Assembly: GCA_020845575.1 (NCBI GenBank)
Contig: JADLFL010000041.1
Span: forward strand, 1-64,000
Direction of reading: 5' to 3'
Source of the DNA: Acidobacteriota bacterium
GTDB lineage: Bacteria > Acidobacteriota > Vicinamibacteria > Vicinamibacterales > Vicinamibacteraceae
Length of the DNA: 64,000 bases
Position numbers and translations under genes: made by a program. Under the pieces are notes generated by a model. The model was given only the letters and a program-made list of their open reading frames with translations. It was not told the DNA's origin and made no database searches. Below, in pieces: positions 61,707-64,000 of the stretch (the stretch's first letter is position 1; each line of letters opens with the position of its first letter).

Positions 61707-64000
61707 ATGCGTCTCATGCAAGTTCTTCGTGGGTGTCTGCTCATGGCACTCCTTTCTGCTGTGGCGGCGCCGGTAGCTGCTCAGAGCCTGCCGCCCGGCG
61801 TCGAAGCTGTCGCGGAACGCGTCTATACGGCGACCATGTCGTCCAACGCGCGCTTCGTCGCGTGGACTCGCGACTCCGACCTCGCCACGCTGGTCGTCAG
61901 GGACCGACAAGTCGCCACGACCAGCGAAATTGCCCTCTCGACACTTGCGCCGGGTGCTCACGTGAGATCGATCACTGCGATCCACGCGATCAGCGACGAC
62001 GGCCGCTATGTGGTCGCCACCGGGTACTACAGCGGCACCTACTTGTCGGAGGACATCACTGTCAGGTTCGACAGGAGCACCGCGACGTCCGTCGTGCTCA
62101 GGCAGAGCGGCAGGATTGGATGGGGAGATCGGATGGAAGGCACGAGGTTCGGGATGAGCCGCGACGGTCGTACGGTGGCGTGGCTGTCCGGACCTTGGAC
62201 TCCAGACACGCCACCGGACGCACCGGTTCGCGTCATGCTCTGGCGTGATGGTCAGGGTGATCCCATCGAAATCGGCACGACGTGTGTCCGCCCCTCCGGA
62301 GCTTACGGCGCCATGTGGCCCTGCGTGCCGGGACCCGTGGTCAGCGGCGATGGCGCGTTCGTGTTCTACGCGGCCGGCGACACGACAGCAGAGGCCATCG
62401 CCGCGTACGCGGTGGCGACGGGCGAGAAGACGTACTACCCACAGGTGAAACCCTCGGCATGGAACACCTCATACGTCCTCGCCGCAACGGGCCCTGGCGA
62501 CTACGTGCTCACGCATGTCGGCGATCCACCGGATGTGACGGTTGCGCTGCTGCATCGAGCCAGCGGGAAGGTCGACACGATGCCCGAGCAGCCGAACCTT
62601 CGCGCCATCGGCCTGAGTGACGATGGGGAACGTATCCTGATGCTGGGGAATGAGTACTTCGATCGGCGCAGCGGCATCGTCACGACATTGCCCGCGACCG
62701 ACAACATCGCCATCTCCGCGGATGGACGCCATGTCCTCGCGCTCCACGCACGTCCGAACTACGAAGGTCATGACCTGCGCCTCATCGATCTCGACGCCGA
62801 CAACGACGGGATACTCGATGGCTGGGAGACATACTTTGGCCTCGATCCGACGAACCCGGCCGATGCAACGCTCGATGCCGACGGCGACGGCGTGAGCAAC
62901 CTCGACGAGTTCCTCGGCCGGTCGCATCCATCGGCACCCGCCGCGCACACGCGCCTGTTTGCAGAGGGGGCTTCGGGCACGTTCTTCGACACGATCGTCA
63001 GCCTCTTCAACCCTGGTACCGCCCCCATCGACGTGGTGACACGCTGGGTGGGCGCCACGGGAGGCACACCGGCGAGTCGGGCCGTGCGACTCGATCCGAA
63101 GGGGCGCATCGATCTCGCGTCGTGCTGCATCGGGACGCTCGATGCCACCGAATTCGGCGTGATCGTCGAGAGCACGGGGCCCGTCGTGGCTGATCGCCGC
63201 ATGCTGTGGGATCGCGTCACGGGCTATGGCAGCCACGCCAGCACGGGCAGTCCAGCCGCGTCGAACACGTGGTACTTCGCGGAAGGGGCCACGATCAGCG
63301 GTATCCAGACCTTCATCCTGCTCCAGAATCCCGGGCCGGTTCTTGGCAGCGTCACCCTCAATTTCCTGCTGTCTGACGGGACGCAGGAGGCGCGCCCCGT
63401 GAGCGTTCCGGCGCGGTCGCGCCGCACGGTCTGGGTGAACCAGGAAGGCGGGAGGCTGGCGTCGGCGGAGTTCGCGACAGTGGTCGTGTCGTCGGTCCCG
63501 ATTGTCGTCGAACGGGCGGTCTATCGCAACGCCGGCGGGCAGACGTTCTCGGCGGGCACCGATGCGATCGGCGCGACGGATCTGGCCGACCGCTGGTTCT
63601 TCGCCGAGGGGACAACGAAGGGTGATTTCGACACGTTCATCCTCGTAGCCAACCCTGCCGATACCGCCGTCGATGTGACAGCGACGTTCGCGGGTGCCGG
63701 GAGCGACGGCACGCCCGTCGATGAGACGCGGACGTACACCATGGCACCGATGAGTCGCCTTACCATCTGGGCTGACGCGCTGACCTCGCAACTCGCATCG
63801 GCGGACTTCACGACGACGATCACCGCGACAGCCCCTGTCGTGGCCGAACGTGCGATGTGGTGGAAGGCCGGCCGGAGTGAGTGGACCGAAGGCCACGTGG
63901 AGTTCGGCGCGACGGAGACCGGCCTGCGGTTCGCGATCGCTGATGCCGCGACGATTCCGGCAACCGTCACCGACACGTTCGTGCTGATCGGTTCGCCGGA
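61707..64000 (+). CDS. Large secreted protein with calcium-binding and repeated beta domains (3' end missing)
   Basis: An open frame of 764 codons that runs off the window. The signal peptide is hydrophobic (GCLLMALLSAVAAPVAA-QS). Residues about 40-360 look like a beta-propeller (TMSSNARFVAWTRDSD; AISDDGRYVVATGYY; SADGRHVLALHARP). A thrombospondin type 3/EF-hand-like stretch follows (DADNDGILDGWETYFGLDP and DADGDGVSNLDEF). The C-terminal part repeats a module with F/Y-A-E-G and F-I-L-x-N-P (WYFAEGATISGIQTFILLQN; WFFAEGTTKGDFDTFILVAN). It is an extracellular or surface protein; function unknown. Confidence 0.85.
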   Translation, partial: MRLMQVLRGCLLMALLSAVAAPVAAQSLPPGVEAVAERVYTATMSSNARFVAWTRDSDLATLVVRDRQVATTSEIALSTLAPGAHVRSITAIHAISDDGRYVVATGYYSGTYLSEDITVRFDRSTATSVVLRQSGRIGWGDRMEGTRFGMSRDGRTVAWLSGPWTPDTPPDAPVRVMLWRDGQGDPIEIGTTCVRPSGAYGAMWPCVPGPVVSGDGAFVFYAAGDTTAEAIAAYAVATGEKTYYPQVKPSAWNTSYVLAATGPGDYVLTHVGDPPDVTVALLHRASGKVDTMPEQPNLRAIGLSDDGERILMLGNEYFDRRSGIVTTLPATDNIAISADGRHVLALHARPNYEGHDLRLIDLDADNDGILDGWETYFGLDPTNPADATLDADGDGVSNLDEFLGRSHPSAPAAHTRLFAEGASGTFFDTIVSLFNPGTAPIDVVTRWVGATGGTPASRAVRLDPKGRIDLASCCIGTLDATEFGVIVESTGPVVADRRMLWDRVTGYGSHASTGSPAASNTWYFAEGATISGIQTFILLQNPGPVLGSVTLNFLLSDGTQEARPVSVPARSRRTVWVNQEGGRLASAEFATVVVSSVPIVVERAVYRNAGGQTFSAGTDAIGATDLADRWFFAEGTTKGDFDTFILVANPADTAVDVTATFAGAGSDGTPVDETRTYTMAPMSRLTIWADALTSQLASADFTTTITATAPVVAERAMWWKAGRSEWTEGHVEFGATETGLRFAIADAATIPATVTDTFVLIGSP

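Overview
The window is about 64 kb of very GC-rich chromosomal DNA, coding almost throughout, with many GTG and TTG starts and long antisense shadow frames. The gene families point to an Acidobacteriota bacterium, probably class Vicinamibacteria: a winged-helix/TolB beta-propeller fusion, a MoxR-DUF58-VWA-DUF4175 cluster, a peptidase-MA TPR protein and abundant palindromic intergenic repeats. This is inference from gene content; there is no rRNA to confirm it. I saw no tRNA, rRNA, CRISPR array, prophage or insertion sequence.

Layout. 1-9967: the start of an OPT transporter, redox repressor rex overlapping moaC and an acyl-CoA synthetase, ferritin, signal peptidase I downstream of a LytS/LytTR pair, a stand-alone NuoI-like ferredoxin coupled to a homocysteine methyltransferase/methylene-THF reductase fusion, and a PmtA-like methyltransferase. 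10011-20725: a sialate-lyase-type aldolase with its MFS transporter, a PIN/Phd toxin-antitoxin pair, a glycosyltransferase, lon, a DinB-fold protein, a TPR lipoprotein-like protein and a PIG-V-like mannosyltransferase. 20852-35139: a tightly packed eight-gene run (TPR metallopeptidase, DUF4159, MoxR, DUF58, BatA-like VWA, DUF4175, VWA/glutamine-amidotransferase-like, caspase-fold protein), probably one envelope-associated chaperone/surveillance machine. 35145-43926: rhomboid homologue, two small membrane proteins, citrate synthase, yacG, the wHTH-TolB protein, a SulP-carbonic anhydrase fusion, and glgC with an in-frame stop. 44239-45876: DUF47 and Pit phosphate uptake behind a candidate PHO box. 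45980-52088: a five-gene nitrate reductase cluster with a NarK-diheme cytochrome b fusion, a NasA/NarB-type molybdoenzyme, an NrfC-like Fe-S protein, a Tat-anchored Rieske protein and a small membrane protein. 52254-61491: an orphan response regulator, an AI-2E permease, asnB with a polyprenol-linked glycosyltransferase, a PhoR/PhoB pair with DUF3891, and a cupin epimerase with a second glycosyltransferase. 61707 to the end: the 5' part of a large secreted protein.

Three themes run across the window. First, short GC-rich repeats are scattered between genes: a heptamer family (GGCAACC/GGTTGCC) and several perfect palindromes. They have also entered genes, adding a 14-residue tandem linker to Lon, two palindrome copies to the DUF4175 protein and the tail and stop codon of the DinB protein. 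Second, at least eight genes have a -10-like hexamer 5-7 nt before the start codon, which indicates widespread leaderless transcription. Third, several enzymes lack key residues or are interrupted: a rhomboid without its serine, a caspase-fold protein without cysteine, and glgC with a TAA at codon 35.

The strongest candidates for an undescribed system are the nitrate reductase cluster with its unusual electron-transfer partners, and the DUF4175/MoxR machine with its predicted inactive protease homologue.
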